64,000 bases of DNA from Microbacterium sp. MPKO10 (GCF_026107415.2 NZ_JAPCHX010000003.1:52692-116691), one strand, 5' to 3'. Counted from the stretch's first letter, positions 1 to 9,014 are shown. The notes: generated by a model not told the origin, from the letters alone. Made by a program: numbers and translations.

Positions 1-2
1 TT

Positions 3-383
3 CTGGTTCCATTGGTCTATTTGGTCATCGCCCTCTCACAGATTCAGGGAGGATCCCTTGCCGTCACAGGGGCAGCCAAACAGGCGGCGCGCGTCTTCGT
101 ACTCGCCGACGACCCGAGTGTTGCGCTGACGCGCGTCGAGACGGCAGTGCGAGTCAGCCTCGCCGACTTCGGTGTGGACGCAGACGAGGCTCACGTCACG
201 GTGACATGCGCCGATGGGTCTGGAGCAGAATGCCTGAGGCGCGGCGAAGTCGTGACCGTGACAGTGACCGCGGCGGTCGCCCTCCCGCTCGTCCCTGACG
301 TCCTCGATGTTCGCCAAGCCGCGAGCGTTCCCGTTGAGGCGCATGCAGTTCAGAAAGTCTCGCGCTTCTGGGGCACGCCATGA
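3..383 (+). CDS. TadE-like pilus assembly protein, 5' truncated by the window edge
   Basis: The frame is open from the first bases and reads LVPLVYLVIALSQIQ at the left edge, the short hydrophobic helix typical of TadE-family pseudopilin-like proteins, followed by a small soluble domain with two cysteines. The true start lies upstream of the window. It overlaps the next gene by 4 bp (ATGA), so the two are probably translationally coupled parts of a Tad/Flp pilus cluster at the membrane. The TadE call rests on the N-terminal helix and the neighbour, not on a catalytic motif. Confidence 0.7.
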   Translation: MVPLVYLVIALSQIQGGSLAVTGAAKQAARVFVLADDPSVALTRVETAVRVSLADFGVDADEAHVTVTCADGSGAECLRRGEVVTVTVTAAVALPLVPDVLDVRQAASVPVEAHAVQKVSRFWGTP

Positions 384-820
384 AGCGCGCGACGGGGCGC
401 AACGACGACGGCTCGACACTGATACTGACGATCTTCTACGGGGCGCTGTCTCTTCTGCTCATCCTGATCGTCGCTGCCGCGACGTCTCTGTATCTGGAGC
501 GCAAGCAGCTCGTCAGCGTCGCTGATGCCGCGGCACTCGTCGGGGCTGAGGCCTTCTCCCTGTCTGACGTGCGCGCAGACGACGGCGCTCCCGCGCTGAC
601 ACTGGACCCCGCCGACGTGGACCGGGCAGTGACGGCGTTTCTCGATGACCCCGCGTTTGCCGATCAGGACGACCTGACACTCGTCAGAGCAACGAGCAGA
701 GACGGGGTGAGCGCAACGGTCACGGTGTCGAGCCAGTGGCAGCCGCCCGTCCTCACCCTGTTCGTTCCCGAGGGAATCCGCGTCGAGGTGACGAGTGTCG
801 CGCGGTCAGTTTTCGAGTGA
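380..820 (+). CDS. TadG-like / Flp pilus-assembly membrane protein
   Basis: A 146-residue protein with one N-terminal transmembrane helix (about residues 19-40), preceded by a short charged segment, then ERKQLVSVADAAALVGAE, the pattern of the TadE/TadG-like N-terminal domain. The rest is a small extracytoplasmic domain. The start ATG overlaps the stop of the upstream TadE-like gene. It probably belongs to a Tad secretion/pilus operon extending left of the window. It is shorter than proteobacterial TadG, which is usual in actinobacteria. Confidence 0.7.
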   Translation: MKRATGRNDDGSTLILTIFYGALSLLLILIVAAATSLYLERKQLVSVADAAALVGAEAFSLSDVRADDGAPALTLDPADVDRAVTAFLDDPAFADQDDLTLVRATSRDGVSATVTVSSQWQPPVLTLFVPEGIRVEVTSVARSVFE

Positions 821-823
821 CGG

Positions 824-2080
824 TCAATCTTCGAGAGAGGGGCGTCGCGGGGGCCGGCTGATGTAGCGGGGGAGCGACGTCGCCATCACGACGGCTCCGA
901 CAACGGCGAGACCACTGAGGGAGCCAGCGGCAACGGCGATCGATGCGAGTCCCGTGACACCGGCGATGACGAGAGGGCTCGTTGCCGCGCCAGCATCCGT
1001 CACGAACCTCCACGCGCCAAGGAACGGCGCCGGATTCCGAGGGCCGGCGAGGTCAGCACCCAAGGTCATCAGGATGCCGCTGCTAATCCCATTCGCGACA
1101 GCGAGAAGACCCGCCGCCACGCACATCCATACGACAGCCGATGGGACATCGTGTGTGAAGGCAAGCAGTGCCAAGCCCGCGCCGAGGCCGATGATCGGCG
1201 GCAGAGCTCCCCAGAGCCGACCGTACGTGTCCATGATGTGCCCGCTGACGTAAAAAAGTGCGAAGTCGACGGCGCCGGCAATGCCGATGATCAACGCCGT
1301 CGAGGCCTCGTCGACGCCGAGGCTCACCGCCCAGAGCGGGATAATCACGGTGCGTGCCGAGCGGAGCGCAGAGAGGATCGCGGCCCCGACTCCGACCGTC
1401 CCGAGCACCCGGCGATTGGCACCGATCGTCGCGATGATTCCCGTCGGCGGAACAGCGACCTCTGATGTGGTCGTCCTGACCGAGACACGGTGCGCCCGTG
1501 CGACCTTCTCTGGATCGGGAAGGACGAGGAGCACGATCGCTGCACTCAGGCAGAACACCACCATCGTCCAGTACACGCCCGCCATCCCGCCCGTGAGATG
1601 GATGATCGGTGCCGACAGCAGGGGGCCGATAAAGTGGCCGCCCCGGAACACGCCGCCGAGGAGCGAGAGAGAGCGGGCGCGAAATCTGATCGGAACATAC
1701 GTCGTCATAAACGCGTGCCGGGCGAGGGCGAACACCGCGGTAGCAAGGCCAAGGACGAAGACTCCGATGCCCAGCACGAACGGGGTTGGGGCGAGCATGA
1801 TTGCGACGGCCGATACGAGGGCGAGAGCGACGGCCGCGATCATCGCCGTGCGCTCGCCGATGCGGCTCACGAGAATGCCGCTCGGAATGTCCCCGACCAG
1901 CTCGCCGATTTTGAGCATCGCCGCGATGGCTCCGGCGATGGCGATGGTGGCGCCCAAGCTGGAGGCGGCCGCCGGGATCAGGGGGATGAGTGCCCCCTCG
2001 CCGATGCCGAAAAGCAGGGTCGGGAGGTAGACGGCGGCGGCGACAGTGCGCAGAGAGAACCCGGAATCGTCGTCGGCCAT
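824..2080 (-). CDS. major facilitator superfamily transporter
   Basis: A 418-residue protein with about twelve hydrophobic helices. The loop after helix 2 reads GDIPSGILVSRIGERT, matching MFS motif A. The N-terminal half is the better conserved, as in drug/metabolite exporters. The stop codon lies 3 bp from the convergent Tad gene and the start is divergent from prfB. Substrate cannot be assigned from sequence. Confidence 0.85.
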   Translation of the reverse strand: MADDDSGFSLRTVAAAVYLPTLLFGIGEGALIPLIPAAASSLGATIAIAGAIAAMLKIGELVGDIPSGILVSRIGERTAMIAAVALALVSAVAIMLAPTPFVLGIGVFVLGLATAVFALARHAFMTTYVPIRFRARSLSLLGGVFRGGHFIGPLLSAPIIHLTGGMAGVYWTMVVFCLSAAIVLLVLPDPEKVARAHRVSVRTTTSEVAVPPTGIIATIGANRRVLGTVGVGAAILSALRSARTVIIPLWAVSLGVDEASTALIIGIAGAVDFALFYVSGHIMDTYGRLWGALPPIIGLGAGLALLAFTHDVPSAVVWMCVAAGLLAVANGISSGILMTLGADLAGPRNPAPFLGAWRFVTDAGAATSPLVIAGVTGLASIAVAAGSLSGLAVVGAVVMATSLPRYISRPPRRPSLED

Positions 2081-2138
2081 AACGAGTCCAGCCTAGTCAC
2101 GGGCGGCTCAGCCAGTGGCCCTGTAGTGTGGGGAGACG

Positions 2139-3245
2139 ATGCTAGACCTTGATATGAGCGCGGAGATCGACGCGCTGCGCGCGACCTTTGCCGATATTCG
2201 CACGGTGCTTGATGTCGACAAACTGACCGACGACATCGAGCGGCTGAGTGCCGAGGCATCGGCGCCGGGTCTGTGGGACGACACGGAGCGCGCCCAGCAG
2301 GTAACGAGCCGGTTGAGCCATGCACAGGCGGACCTCGCCCGGGTGAAGAGCGTCGAACAACGGATCGACGACCTCGAAGTGCTCGTCGAACTCGCCAACG
2401 AAGCGGGAGACGAGGAATCGGCGGACGAGGCGCGCACCGAACTCACGGGTCTTCAGCGCACGATCGCGGATCTCGAGATTCAGACGATGCTGAACGGCGA
2501 GTACGACGCACGACCCGCAGTGGTCACGATTCGGGCTGGGGCCGGCGGGGTGGATGCCGCTGACTTTGCCGACATGCTGCTGCGCATGTATCTGCGCTGG
2601 GCGGAGCATCACGGGTACGCGGCAAAGGTCCTCGACACAAGTTACGCCGAAGAGGCCGGCATCAAATCGGCGACGTTCGAAGTGGATGCGCCGTACGCGT
2701 TCGGCAAGCTGTCCATCGAAGCAGGCACGCACCGGCTCGTGCGGATGAGCCCTTTCAACTCGGCGGGCAAGCGGCAGACCAGCTTCGCGGCCGTCGAGGT
2801 GATCCCGCTCATGGAAGAGGCGACGGAGATCGAGATTCCCGACACGGACATCCGCATCGATGTCTTTCGGTCTTCCGGACCTGGCGGTCAGTCTGTGAAC
2901 ACAACGGACTCGGCCGTGCGAATTACGCACGTTCCCTCGGGAATCGTCGTATCGATGCAGAACGAGAAGAGCCAGATTCAGAACCGTGCGGCCGCCATGC
3001 GCGTTCTGCAGTCACGGCTCCTCCTGATGCAGCGCGAGCAGGAAGCAGCGAAGAAGAAGGAGCTGGCGGGCAGCATCACGGCGAGCTGGGGCGATCAGAT
3101 GCGCTCCTACGTTTTGGCGCCGTACCAGATGGTGAAAGACCTGCGAACCGAATTCGAGGTCAACAACCCCAGCAACGTGTTTGACGGCGATCTCGACGGA
3201 TTCATCGCGGCGGGTATCCGCTGGCGATCGATGAAAGACGCTTAA
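2139..3245 (+). CDS. prfB: peptide chain release factor 2
   Basis: A 368-residue class I release factor that recognises UGA/UAA at the ribosomal A site. The codon-recognition tripeptide SPF is visible in [14 protein letters not shown] and the catalytic GGQ in [15 protein letters not shown]. The gene is a single uninterrupted frame: where many bacteria have an autoregulatory CTT-TGA frameshift, this gene reads CTT-GAT in frame (TVLDVDK), so no frameshift is needed. The start at 2139 matches the family N-terminus; an ATG five codons later is an alternative. It lies upstream of ftsE, as is common in actinobacteria. Confidence 0.96.
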   Translation: MLDLDMSAEIDALRATFADIRTVLDVDKLTDDIERLSAEASAPGLWDDTERAQQVTSRLSHAQADLARVKSVEQRIDDLEVLVELANEAGDEESADEARTELTGLQRTIADLEIQTMLNGEYDARPAVVTIRAGAGGVDAADFADMLLRMYLRWAEHHGYAAKVLDTSYAEEAGIKSATFEVDAPYAFGKLSIEAGTHRLVRMSPFNSAGKRQTSFAAVEVIPLMEEATEIEIPDTDIRIDVFRSSGPGGQSVNTTDSAVRITHVPSGIVVSMQNEKSQIQNRAAAMRVLQSRLLLMQREQEAAKKKELAGSITASWGDQMRSYVLAPYQMVKDLRTEFEVNNPSNVFDGDLDGFIAAGIRWRSMKDA

Positions 3246-3318
3246 AACGCTGAATGCCGGACGCTGGGGTGAGTCGCTCCGCCGGTTGGCGTGCCGCCTG
3301 CTTAGGCTCTAAAGAGTC

Positions 3319-4284
3319 ATGATTCGATTCGACACGGTCACCAAGAAATACCCGGGCAACCCGCGGCCGGCGCTCAACGGCGTCGACCTCGAGGTGCAGC
3401 GGGGCGAGTTCGTGTTCCTCGTGGGAGCCTCGGGGTCGGGAAAATCGAGCTGCCTGCAGCTGATTCTCAAAGAGCAGGGTCCGACACGCGGCACCGTGCA
3501 CGTTCTTGGACACGATCTCGTATCGATCTCGAACCGCAAGGTTCCGTACTTCCGTCGTAACCTCGGTGTGGTCTTTCAGGACTTCCGACTCCTCACGACG
3601 AAGACTGTGTTTCAGAATGTCGCGTTTTCGCTGCAGGTGATCGGCAAATCGCGCGGCTTCGTGCAGGAGGCCGTCCCTGACGTCCTCAAACTCGTCGGCC
3701 TCGACGGCAAGGGCGGTCGCATGCCGCACGAACTCTCGGGAGGTGAGCAGCAGCGCGTCGCCATTGCCCGTGCCGTCGTCAATAAGCCGCAGATCCTCCT
3801 CGCCGACGAGCCGACGGGAAACTTGGACCCGGCGACGAGCGCCGGAATCATGCAGCTGCTTGAACGGATCAACGGCAACGGCACGACAGTCGTCATGGCG
3901 ACGCACGAGGCAGCCATCGTCGACAGGATGCGCCGACGCGTCGTTGAGCTCGTGGACGGACGCGTCGTTCGCGACGAGACGAAGGGCGGCTACGGCGACA
4001 CCGCGTCGATCATCGATATCACACCGCTGCCCGAGCGCGGCGAGCAGGCCGAGAAGGCGAAAGCAGAGGCAGAGGAAGCCGCGTCGACGCCGGATACTCA
4101 TTCGGTCGCTGTTCCCGTGACCGTCGAATCGGTACCGGATGCTGCGCCCGCGGTGCCCGAAGACGCGGACGACACGGCGACGGACGCCGACACGTCAGAG
4201 CACTTGTCCCTCGCCGAGCGCCTCGGATTGCGCTCCAACTCCGATCGTGGCGATGACGAGCAGAATGTAGGACCGACCACATGA
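3319..4284 (+). CDS. ftsE: cell-division ABC transporter ATPase FtsE
   Basis: The nucleotide-binding subunit of FtsEX, which links the divisome to peptidoglycan hydrolase activation. Walker A GASGSGKS lies near residues 37-44, the signature LSGGEQQR near 140, Walker B ILLADEPTGNLD near 160, and the switch histidine in VMATHE. The ABC domain ends near residue 225. About 95 further residues form a low-complexity Ala/Glu/Asp-rich tail, longer than the usual FtsE. The stop overlaps the ftsX start by 4 bp. Confidence 0.95.
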   Translation: MIRFDTVTKKYPGNPRPALNGVDLEVQRGEFVFLVGASGSGKSSCLQLILKEQGPTRGTVHVLGHDLVSISNRKVPYFRRNLGVVFQDFRLLTTKTVFQNVAFSLQVIGKSRGFVQEAVPDVLKLVGLDGKGGRMPHELSGGEQQRVAIARAVVNKPQILLADEPTGNLDPATSAGIMQLLERINGNGTTVVMATHEAAIVDRMRRRVVELVDGRVVRDETKGGYGDTASIIDITPLPERGEQAEKAKAEAEEAASTPDTHSVAVPVTVESVPDAAPAVPEDADDTATDADTSEHLSLAERLGLRSNSDRGDDEQNVGPTT

Positions 4285-5201
4285 GGCTGAATCTCGTCCT
4301 GTCGGAGGCGCTCAACGGGCTGCGCCGCAATGCGTCGATGGTGATCTCGGTGATCCTCGTCACGTTCATCTCGCTCACCTTCGTGGGGGCGGCGGCTCTC
4401 ATGCAGATGCAGATCGGCCAGATGAAGAACTACTGGTACGACCGTGCGCAGGTCGCGATCTACATGTGTACCGAGACGGATGCTGCCGTCGACGCGGCGT
4501 GTGCAGGCGGTGCGGCGACCCAGGAGCAGCTTGATGCTGTGAAGGCGCAGCTGGAAGACGAGACGCTGTCGCGATACATCCAGGAGTATTACTTCGAGGA
4601 CCACGAACAGGCATATGAGAACTTCTCAAAGCAGTTCGAGGGCAACGAGATGACGGAGCTCGTGACACCGGAACAGTTCAATCAGACGTACTGGGTGAAC
4701 TTGAAGGACCCGTCGCAGTCAGCGGTCCTCATCGAAGCGTTCTCGGACACCCCGGGCGTCGAGTCGGTGACGGATCAGCGTCAATACCTCGACCAGATCT
4801 TCAGCGTCCTCAACATCGCCAGCTACTCCGCCATCGGCATCGCCGGACTGATGCTGGTCGCGGCAGTTCTGCTCATTGCGACGACGATCCGGCTCTCCGC
4901 CTTCTCCCGCCGCAAGGAGATCGGGATCATGCGGCTAGTCGGAGCCTCGAATAGGTTTATTCAAACGCCGTTTATCCTCGAGGGCGTCTTCTCAGCGGTG
5001 ATCGGGTCGATCCTTGCCGGTGGAGCCGTCGTCGCGCTCGTGCACTTCTTCGTTCAGGGATATCTCGCCCCGCGATTGCTGTTCATCAGTTTCGTCGACG
5101 TCGGTGATTCCTTCCTGGTCGTGCCGCTGTTGATCGTGATCGGAATCCTGCTGGCCGCGCTGAGCGCCAATTTCGCAATCAAGCGCTATCTCAAGATTTA
5201 G
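4281..5201 (+). CDS. ftsX: cell-division permease FtsX
   Basis: A 306-residue membrane partner of FtsE. One N-terminal helix (about residues 17-40) is followed by an extracytoplasmic domain of about 140 residues, which in this family contacts a cell-wall hydrolase or its activator. Three C-terminal helices follow, with the FtsX permease motif IRLSAFSRRKEIGIMRLVGA between the first two. Its ATGA overlap with ftsE and its position before smpB match the conserved actinobacterial cluster. Confidence 0.95.
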   Translation: MRLNLVLSEALNGLRRNASMVISVILVTFISLTFVGAAALMQMQIGQMKNYWYDRAQVAIYMCTETDAAVDAACAGGAATQEQLDAVKAQLEDETLSRYIQEYYFEDHEQAYENFSKQFEGNEMTELVTPEQFNQTYWVNLKDPSQSAVLIEAFSDTPGVESVTDQRQYLDQIFSVLNIASYSAIGIAGLMLVAAVLLIATTIRLSAFSRRKEIGIMRLVGASNRFIQTPFILEGVFSAVIGSILAGGAVVALVHFFVQGYLAPRLLFISFVDVGDSFLVVPLLIVIGILLAALSANFAIKRYLKI

Positions 5202-5290
5202 GCGCCACGGCTGATAGACTTGTGGGCTGCCTGCGCGAGCTTCGCGCGCAGCATCCCATGATCATTTGTGACGCATCGATGGAGTAGACC

Positions 5291-5767
5291 GTGCCGAAGG
5301 AACAAGGCGAGAGGGTTGTGGCCACCAACCGCAAGGCGCGGCACGACTACCTCATCGAGGACACCTATGAGGCCGGCCTCGTGCTGTGGGGAACCGAGGT
5401 GAAGGCCCTGCGCGAGGGGCGTGCCTCGCTCGTCGACGGCTATGCGTACATCGACAAGGGAGAGGCCTGGCTCGATGCCGTGCACATTCCGGAGTACATT
5501 CAGGGCACGTGGACGAACCACTCGCCGCGGCGCAAGCGCAAGCTTCTGCTGCACCGTCAGCAGATCACACGCATCAGCCACAAGATCGCTCCTGGTGGAT
5601 ACACGCTTGTTCCCCTGAAGATCTACTTCTCTGACGGTCGCGCCAAGGTCGAGATCGCTGTCGCCAAGGGTAAACGCGAGTTCGACAAACGTCAGGCGCT
5701 CCGAGAGCGGCAGGACAAGCGTGAGGCCGAAAGAGCCATGGCGACGCGCAACCGGCTGGGGGAGTGA
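5291..5767 (+). CDS. smpB: SsrA-binding protein SmpB
   Basis: A 158-residue tmRNA partner in trans-translation, which rescues stalled ribosomes. Family motifs include [21 protein letters not shown], the segment RASLVDGYA and the basic C-terminal tail ([16 protein letters not shown]) that enters the decoding centre. GTG at 5291 is the start that fits the family N-terminus. It lies 140 bp upstream of its RNA partner ssrA. In the 89-bp gap after ftsX there is a GC hairpin near 5230-5250 but no clear terminator U-tract. Confidence 0.96.
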   Translation: MPKEQGERVVATNRKARHDYLIEDTYEAGLVLWGTEVKALREGRASLVDGYAYIDKGEAWLDAVHIPEYIQGTWTNHSPRRKRKLLLHRQQITRISHKIAPGGYTLVPLKIYFSDGRAKVEIAVAKGKREFDKRQALRERQDKREAERAMATRNRLGE

Positions 5768-5857
5768 ACTCCTTCGGCCGCGGGGAATGAACCGGGGTAT
5801 CGGCGTGTTATTCTCTAGTACTGCATCCAGTGGATGCCTGTCCGGTGAGAGCCGGGA

Positions 5858-5886
5858 TTGACAAGTGAACAGCGTGTGATGATGGT
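5858..5886 (+). promoter_or_regulatory. candidate ssrA promoter
   Basis: TTGACA at 5858-5863, a 17-bp spacer, then GATGGT at 5881-5886. This would start transcription about 15 nt before the mature tmRNA 5' end, leaving a short leader for processing. The -35 is a perfect consensus and the -10 is weak. Two small hairpins just upstream (near 5823-5857) may end smpB transcription. Confidence 0.5.
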
Positions 5887-5906
5887 CCGCTCGAACGAGC
5901 GCGCAT

Positions 5907-6276
5907 GGGGATGATCGGTTTCGACACTGCCTGTGAGCCCACGAGAAGCGGGCCGAGGATCCGGGGTTATCTCGTTAACGCTCCCTGGAAACCAATAAGT
6001 GCCAACTCAAAGCGCACTGACTTCGCCCTCGCTGCCTAAGCGAGCCCGATAGTCCGTCAGACCGTGGGTGTTCCCGACACGGATCCTGGCGTCATTAAGG
6101 GGACTTGCTGCGTATTGATGTCTGAGCGATGCGCGGGACTTTTACTCAGGCTGGGCCCGTCAACCGCGATGCCTGTGGCAGAGGTTGGGGCCGAGTAGAA
6201 CGCGACACAGGCTACGCCCGTAGAAGGCGTGGAATCTCAGCAGTGGACGGGGGTTCAATTCCCCCCATCTCCACCA
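5907..6276 (+). ncRNA. ssrA: transfer-messenger RNA (ssrA)
   Basis: One-piece tmRNA of about 370 nt. The 5' end GGGGATG pairs with CATCTCC near the 3' end to form the tRNA-like acceptor, followed by encoded ACCA; the T arm GGGTTCAATTCCC is intact. The resume codon is GCC at 6001 and the tag reads ANSKRTDFALAA before TAA at 6037-6039. The tag ends in the LAA-type degradation signal of Clp substrates. Its position beside smpB supports the call. Confidence 0.96.
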
Positions 6277-6308
6277 TCGACCATCGTCACACGCTGTCAC
6301 TGTCAGAG

Positions 6309-6337
6309 ATGAGGGTCGTCCGCGGGGCGGCCCTCAT
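6309..6337. terminator. hairpin between convergent ssrA and hisN
   Basis: A 10-bp stem (ATGAGGGTCG with CGGCCCTCAT, one G-T pair) lies between the 3' end of ssrA and the stop of hisN. No U-tract follows on the + strand, so it is a likely but imperfect terminator, possibly serving both directions. Confidence 0.5.
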
Positions 6338-7143
6338 GTCGTTGATGGCGATGAATGCGTGCGCGCGATATGCGTCACGATTGCGTCATGCAACACGCCG
6401 TTCGTCGCCAGCGAGCTGCGCTCGGCGATACTGTTCGCCCCGTCGATAGCGGTGAAGCGACCGCCGGCCTCTTCGACGATGACCGCGAAGGGCGCGATGT
6501 CGTACTCCTTGACGTCGAACTCGGCGACCACGTCGATCAGCCCCTCGGCGAGCAGGCCATAGGACCACATGTCTCCGAACGCGCGGTCGCGCCACACGTC
6601 GCGCGACAGGTCGATGAGGGAGTCAAGGTACCCGGCTTCGTCCCACTGGGCGATGCTCTGGAAGCTCAGCGAGGCGTTTTCAATCGCATCGACGGATGAC
6701 ACGGTGAGGCGTCGCGGTTCGCCGCCGTTCTCGCTCAGCCACGCGCCTGTACCGCGCGCCGCCCACCAGCGCTTTCCGAAGGCGGGTGCGCTGGCGACTC
6801 CGACGACAGGCACGCCGTCGATGGCGAGGGCGAGAAGCGTCGCCCAATTGGGCACCCCGCGTAGAAAGTTGGCTGTGCCATCGATGGGGTCGATGATCCA
6901 TTGCCGCCGGCTGTCGCCCTCGGTGCCGTATTCTTCGCCCAGGATGCCGTCATCGGGGCGTTCGCGGGCAAGAACGTCGCGGAGGGCGTGCTCGACGGCG
7001 AGGTCGGCATCGGTGACGTGCGTGTGGTCCGGCTTTGTCGAAATCGTGAGATCGGCCGTGCGGAATCGCGAGGCGGAGATCGCGTCAGCGGTGTCCGCGA
7101 GTGAGAGGGCAAGAGCGAGGTCGTCTGAGTACGAAGCAGTCAC
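6334..7143 (-). CDS. hisN: inositol-monophosphatase family phosphatase, probable histidinol-phosphatase
   Basis: A metal-dependent phosphatase of the IMPase superfamily, 269 residues from GTG at 7143. Metal-binding motifs are visible: GEEYG, WIIDPIDGTANF and YDIAPFAVIVEEAGG. In actinobacteria proteins of this length and pattern usually act as HisN, removing phosphate from histidinol phosphate. An upstream in-frame ATG at 7239 would add about 32 residues unlike the family, so the GTG is preferred. Generic inositol-phosphatase activity cannot be excluded. Confidence 0.8.
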   Translation of the reverse strand: MTASYSDDLALALSLADTADAISASRFRTADLTISTKPDHTHVTDADLAVEHALRDVLARERPDDGILGEEYGTEGDSRRQWIIDPIDGTANFLRGVPNWATLLALAIDGVPVVGVASAPAFGKRWWAARGTGAWLSENGGEPRRLTVSSVDAIENASLSFQSIAQWDEAGYLDSLIDLSRDVWRDRAFGDMWSYGLLAEGLIDVVAEFDVKEYDIAPFAVIVEEAGGRFTAIDGANSIAERSSLATNGVLHDAIVTHIARTHSSPSTT

Positions 7144-7300
7144 GCTGTCAAGCCTACTGGGCGCGACACTGGTCCAGCGGAGGACCGGATTCGGCTGATT
7201 TACGTGGCCGGGCACGGGGCACATGCTCGATTGGCGCAAGCCCCAGAAGTGATGCTAATGTTGACCCTCGGTTCGGGGTTTATTCTGAACCAGACACTAG

Positions 7301-7373
7301 GCACCTCTAGCTCAATCGGCAGAGCAACTGACTCTTAATCAGTGGGTTCCGGGTTCAAGTCCCGGGGGGTGCA
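7301..7373 (+). tRNA. tRNA-Lys(CTT), prophage attachment gene
   Basis: A 73-nt cloverleaf: acceptor GCACCTC/GGGGTGC, D-arm GCTC/GAGC, anticodon stem ACTGA/TCAGT with loop CTCTTAA (anticodon CTT at 7334-7336), T-arm CCGGG-TTCAAGT-CCCGG, discriminator A. CCA is not encoded. The 3' part from 7340 is duplicated at 46020-46054, so the prophage integrated here and restored the tRNA. No strong promoter is evident, although TTGACC occurs at 7261. Confidence 0.97.
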
Positions 7374-7374
7374 C
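7340..7374 (+). repeat. attL core (35-bp direct repeat)
   Basis: Thirty-five bases, from the end of the tRNA-Lys anticodon arm through its T arm and 3' end, are identical to 46020-46054. The flanking bases differ on both sides (T/A before, G/C after). This is the expected signature of tyrosine-integrase insertion into a tRNA 3' end. Confidence 0.93.
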
Positions 7375-7380
7375 GCGTAA

Positions 7381-7418
7381 AAGCCCGATCAGGTACACAA
7401 TCTGATCGGGCTTCTTTT
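7381..7418. terminator. terminator inside attL, shared by tRNA-Lys and integrase
   Basis: Perfect 12-bp stem AAGCCCGATCAG/CTGATCGGGCTT (7381-7392 and 7402-7413) followed by CTTTTCG. It lies between tRNA-Lys (+) and the end of the integrase gene (-), so it can work both ways. It is on the prophage side of the att core; the original chromosomal terminator is now beyond attR. Confidence 0.85.
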
Positions 7419-7453
7419 CGTTAAACGGTGCTTGAAATGCCCAAACTCTCCAT

Positions 7454-8614
7454 TTACTCTCCCTTTTCAAAAAGACTCTGAAGCACCGCCGTCACGTCCG
7501 GCCCCTCTGACAAACGCTCGATGTAATGCTTCTTCGTGATCGCATCCGACGAGTGCCCCAGCTGACTCATTGCCGCCTCGGTTCCCATCTCCCTATCGAG
7601 CACCGTCGCGACGGCCTTGCGGAACGCACGCGGCGTCAATCCCTCGTACTCCGAATCCTTCAGGGCAGCACGCCATTGCCGGCGCATGTTGTTCTGCCAC
7701 CGCAGCGTCCCCGTTGACGACGGAAACACCCATGACGTGTACGAGTCCACGCGACGTCGCAAAAGCATCTCTACGGCGAATGGGGCGAGCTTGAGGCCAC
7801 GCTTCGAGGTGTCCGACTTCGGGTGATCCTGCACCATCAGTTTGCCGTCATCGCCCGTGATCACTGTGCCTCGAATGTCCACGGTCGGGGGAGTCTTGTC
7901 GAAGTCAATATGTTGCCACTCGAGTGCGAGCACTTCGGCTGTGCGTGCACCTGTCGCAACGTACATGTCGAGCAGATCGGTCATGTCGGTGTTGCGCACT
8001 GCGCCGCGTCCGTCCTTGCCTGTGTCGTAGGCGTGCATGAGCTCACGCACGGCGACAATCACGTCACGGTCAGGTGCAACAACATGCGTTTTCTTAGTGC
8101 GGATCGGTGCGGAGTCCCTGGCGGGGTTCGAGTCCATTACTCCGTGTCGAATCGCGAGCTTGAAAATATGCGAGAGTACGACACGGCAATTCTTCGCACG
8201 TCCGTCACCGCGGCTCTTGGCGACGGCCTTGATAAACCGGTCGATCCTCGGTGTTGTTGCCTCGCGTAGCCGGATCTCACCGACGCCTTTGTCGATGACC
8301 TTGTGGAGCACGTCTCGGTAGCTGCGCAATGTCCCCATTGCGGGATCGGTGGTTTCGTATTCTTCCAGCCATAGCTTGCCGACTTGGCTGATCGTTGAGT
8401 CGCGTGTGAGGGCTTCCAGGGATGGGGCGAGCCGGTCCTTCATCGCGGTCACGAGGTTGCGTTCGGCCTCCGCGCCGGACTTGCCGATACGTTGCATCTT
8501 CCGGGTGACTCCGTCGCTGTCGCGGTAGTTCGCAATCGCTGCATGTTTTCCAGGTGCGAGTTCGACGCGGCGGATCTTGCCCCATGTCTCAAGGACCAAC
8601 GGTGGCCGTGCCAT
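7454..8614 (-). CDS. int: tyrosine-type phage integrase
   Basis: A 386-residue site-specific recombinase. An N-terminal arm-binding/SAM-like region (about residues 1-170) precedes the catalytic domain. Visible catalytic elements are the first Arg in ATGARTAEVLALEW, the second Arg in TPRAFRKAVATVLD, where the usual His of the HxxR box is Pro/Arg-like, LGHSSDAITKKHY and the nucleophile Tyr in that segment. A good ribosome site (AAGGGGG) precedes ATG at 8614. It sits next to attL as expected. A LexA-like box covers the likely promoter. Confidence 0.95.
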   Translation of the reverse strand: MARPPLVLETWGKIRRVELAPGKHAAIANYRDSDGVTRKMQRIGKSGAEAERNLVTAMKDRLAPSLEALTRDSTISQVGKLWLEEYETTDPAMGTLRSYRDVLHKVIDKGVGEIRLREATTPRIDRFIKAVAKSRGDGRAKNCRVVLSHIFKLAIRHGVMDSNPARDSAPIRTKKTHVVAPDRDVIVAVRELMHAYDTGKDGRGAVRNTDMTDLLDMYVATGARTAEVLALEWQHIDFDKTPPTVDIRGTVITGDDGKLMVQDHPKSDTSKRGLKLAPFAVEMLLRRRVDSYTSWVFPSSTGTLRWQNNMRRQWRAALKDSEYEGLTPRAFRKAVATVLDREMGTEAAMSQLGHSSDAITKKHYIERLSEGPDVTAVLQSLFEKGE

Positions 8615-8672
8615 GGTGTGCCCCCTTCTGGGTGTGCTGTGGGGTGGACGAAGTCAGTGGGCGGGCGTACAT

Positions 8673-8688
8673 TCGAACATAGATTCGA
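8673..8688. promoter_or_regulatory. LexA/SOS box upstream of int
   Basis: TCGAAC-ATAG-ATTCGA matches the actinobacterial SOS box (TCGAAC-N4-GTTCGA) at 11 of 12 fixed positions. It lies 59 bp upstream of the integrase start. On the integrase strand a TATGTT hexamer that could serve as -10 falls inside the box, so LexA binding could block int transcription until DNA damage. Confidence 0.55.
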
Positions 8689-8756
8689 AAGGGTGATTTG
8701 ATCGATGGTGATCCAGACGGTTGCAGAACTATGGGACGAGGCGAGGCGATACGGTG

Positions 8757-9014
8757 TTAGTCCCGCTGACCTGTTGCCATACGTGCAGTGGCGTCGGTGA
8801 TGATTTCCTGTGGGGTTGTGCCGATGACCTCGCACACGCGGTAGAGAACCGGCATGGGGATCGGACGGACGCCGTCGAGGTAGCGGATCAGCGTCGATCT
8901 GTCGATGGGCGTCTCTTTCGCGACTTGCGCGATTGACTTGCGGTTGAACGCAGCCGCGGCACGAAGGAGCCCCCCTACGAGCGTGTTGAACCGTTCGGCC
9001 TCTTTTGTAGTCAT
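8757..9014 (-). CDS. XRE-family HTH regulator, probable prophage repressor
   Basis: An 85-residue protein from ATG at 9014 with an HTH segment SIAQVAKETPIDRSTLIRYL and a following helix rich in hydrophobics. It is divergent from a second XRE gene across a 95-bp operator region, the classic immunity switch. A TATCTT hexamer ends 7 nt before the ATG, which suggests a leaderless message. An earlier in-frame start at 9056 would run through the operator and is unlikely. Repressor rather than Cro identity is inferred from position next to int. Confidence 0.75.
   Translation of the reverse strand: MTTKEAERFNTLVGGLLRAAAAFNRKSIAQVAKETPIDRSTLIRYLDGVRPIPMPVLYRVCEVIGTTPQEIITDATARMATGQRD

Noticed and set aside
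8705..8800. 31-residue + frame downstream of the LexA box
   Set aside because: It overlaps the 3' end of the repressor gene antisense and only a weak ribosome site precedes it. Noted under the LexA finding but not called as a gene.
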